6,138 bases of DNA from UBA4717 sp002404395 (GTDB taxonomy: Bacteria > Bacillota > Clostridia > Oscillospirales > CAG-272): contig CALFNW010000159.1 of assembly GCA_937902275.1 (NCBI GenBank), forward strand, positions 1-6,138, given 5' to 3'. Position 1 is the stretch's first letter, and each line of letters starts with the position of its first letter. This document shows positions 5,715-6,138 of the stretch, piece after piece. The notes beneath the pieces were generated by a model. The model worked only from the letters and a program-made list of their open reading frames with translations. It was not told the DNA's origin and searched no databases. The position numbers were made by a program, and so were the translations under genes.

Positions 5715-6138
5715 ATGCTGCGTGAAAATGATATTAAAGTGGTGAGAAAGATTTTTGAGCAACATCATTATGTGATGTCTACTGCCGAAATTCTTAAAGC
5801 CAAGCTATATTATGCCGACATTAAACAGCTTTTGGACGAAGGCTATATCGAAAGAATAAGACGTGGTTATTACCATTGGATTGAAAGCTGTGAAACCAGA
5901 GAAATAGTTATCATCAACACATTGTTTCCAGATGCTGTTCTTTGTATGGAAACAGCGCTGTTTTATTACAAGTACAGTGATAGAAACCCTGCCGAATGGA
6001 GTTTTGCAATAGATAGGAATGTTTCAAAATTGCGAACTAACATAGAGTATCCATTTATTAAAGCATATCGCATTGAGCCAGAATTGGTTACGCTTGGCGA
6101 AACAACCGGCAAAATTGATTTTACAAAAGTACGGATTT
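5715..6138 (+). CDS. AbiEi-like type IV antitoxin/transcriptional regulator (3' end outside window)
   Basis: Translation from the ATG at 5715-5717 stays open to the window end, giving 141 residues and an incomplete gene. The start is set by the ribosome binding site AGAGGT (5703-5708), 6 nt upstream. Residues 1-55 form a winged helix-turn-helix of the AbiEi type: 'STAEILKAKLYYADIKQLLDEGYIERIRRGYYHW', written here as two parts: 'STAEILKAKLYYADIKQL' and 'LDEGYIERIRRGYYHW'. The rest ('IINTLFPDAVLCMETAL', 'KIDFTKVRI') matches the C-terminal domain of 'type IV toxin-antitoxin AbiEi family' proteins, usually about 200 residues. Such proteins neutralise the nucleotidyltransferase toxin AbiEii encoded just downstream and repress their own promoter through inverted repeats; abortive phage infection is the described effect. 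The toxin gene, if present, lies beyond the window, so a solo regulator cannot be excluded. Confidence 0.82.
   Translation, partial: MLRENDIKVVRKIFEQHHYVMSTAEILKAKLYYADIKQLLDEGYIERIRRGYYHWIESCETREIVIINTLFPDAVLCMETALFYYKYSDRNPAEWSFAIDRNVSKLRTNIEYPFIKAYRIEPELVTLGETTGKIDFTKVRI

Noticed and set aside
1..6138. CRISPR array, tRNA, rRNA or complete insertion sequence
   Set aside because: No regularly spaced direct repeats, no cloverleaf-like segments and no transposase reading frame were found.

Overview
The window looks like an accessory stretch of a low-to-mid GC Gram-positive chromosome, most likely a gut-type Clostridia (Oscillospiraceae/Ruminococcaceae-like). The clues are a secreted protein ending in three S-layer-homology (SLH) domains with the 'CTRAQ' style common in that group, a CotJC-type manganese catalase relative, sigma-A-like promoters, purine-rich ribosome binding sites and strong intrinsic terminators. 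This placement rests on motifs only; no database search was run.

Layout. Positions 1-59 hold nothing I can support. Positions 60-353 (minus) are the DNA-binding domain of an AraC-family regulator without its N-terminal part. Butted against it, about 380-589 (plus) is a piece of an iron-sulfur protein whose last cluster cysteine is missing. A terminator (675-709) closes this decayed patch. A well-formed promoter (730-758) then drives one large gene (802-4467) encoding a 1221-residue secreted protein: signal peptide, a long beta-rich N-terminal region with a periodic D/N-G hairpin motif, a thioredoxin-like domain with a CxxC motif, a CAP (SCP/PR-1, YkwD-like) domain, and three SLH domains that should hold it on the cell wall. 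A long perfect hairpin plus T-tract (4499-4546) ends the transcript, so the gene stands alone.

Positions 4547-4884 contain no gene, only a GC-rich hairpin of uncertain role. On the minus strand, 4885-5337 is the C-terminal three quarters of a CotJC-like manganese catalase; the part carrying the first metal ligand is gone. Its break point abuts an open plus-strand stretch (5338-5530) that reads like the tail of an unidentified gene.

The right end starts a new unit. A 21-nt near-perfect inverted repeat (5580-5631) overlaps the -35 box of a promoter (5628-5657), followed by an AbiEi-like antitoxin/regulator gene (5715 onward) cut by the window end. This fits the known autoregulation of type IV AbiE toxin-antitoxin operons; the toxin would lie beyond the window. 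Gene fragments on both sides of the SLH gene, and fragment-to-fragment junctions, point to repeated insertion and deletion here. The most unusual item is the thioredoxin-CAP-SLH fusion.
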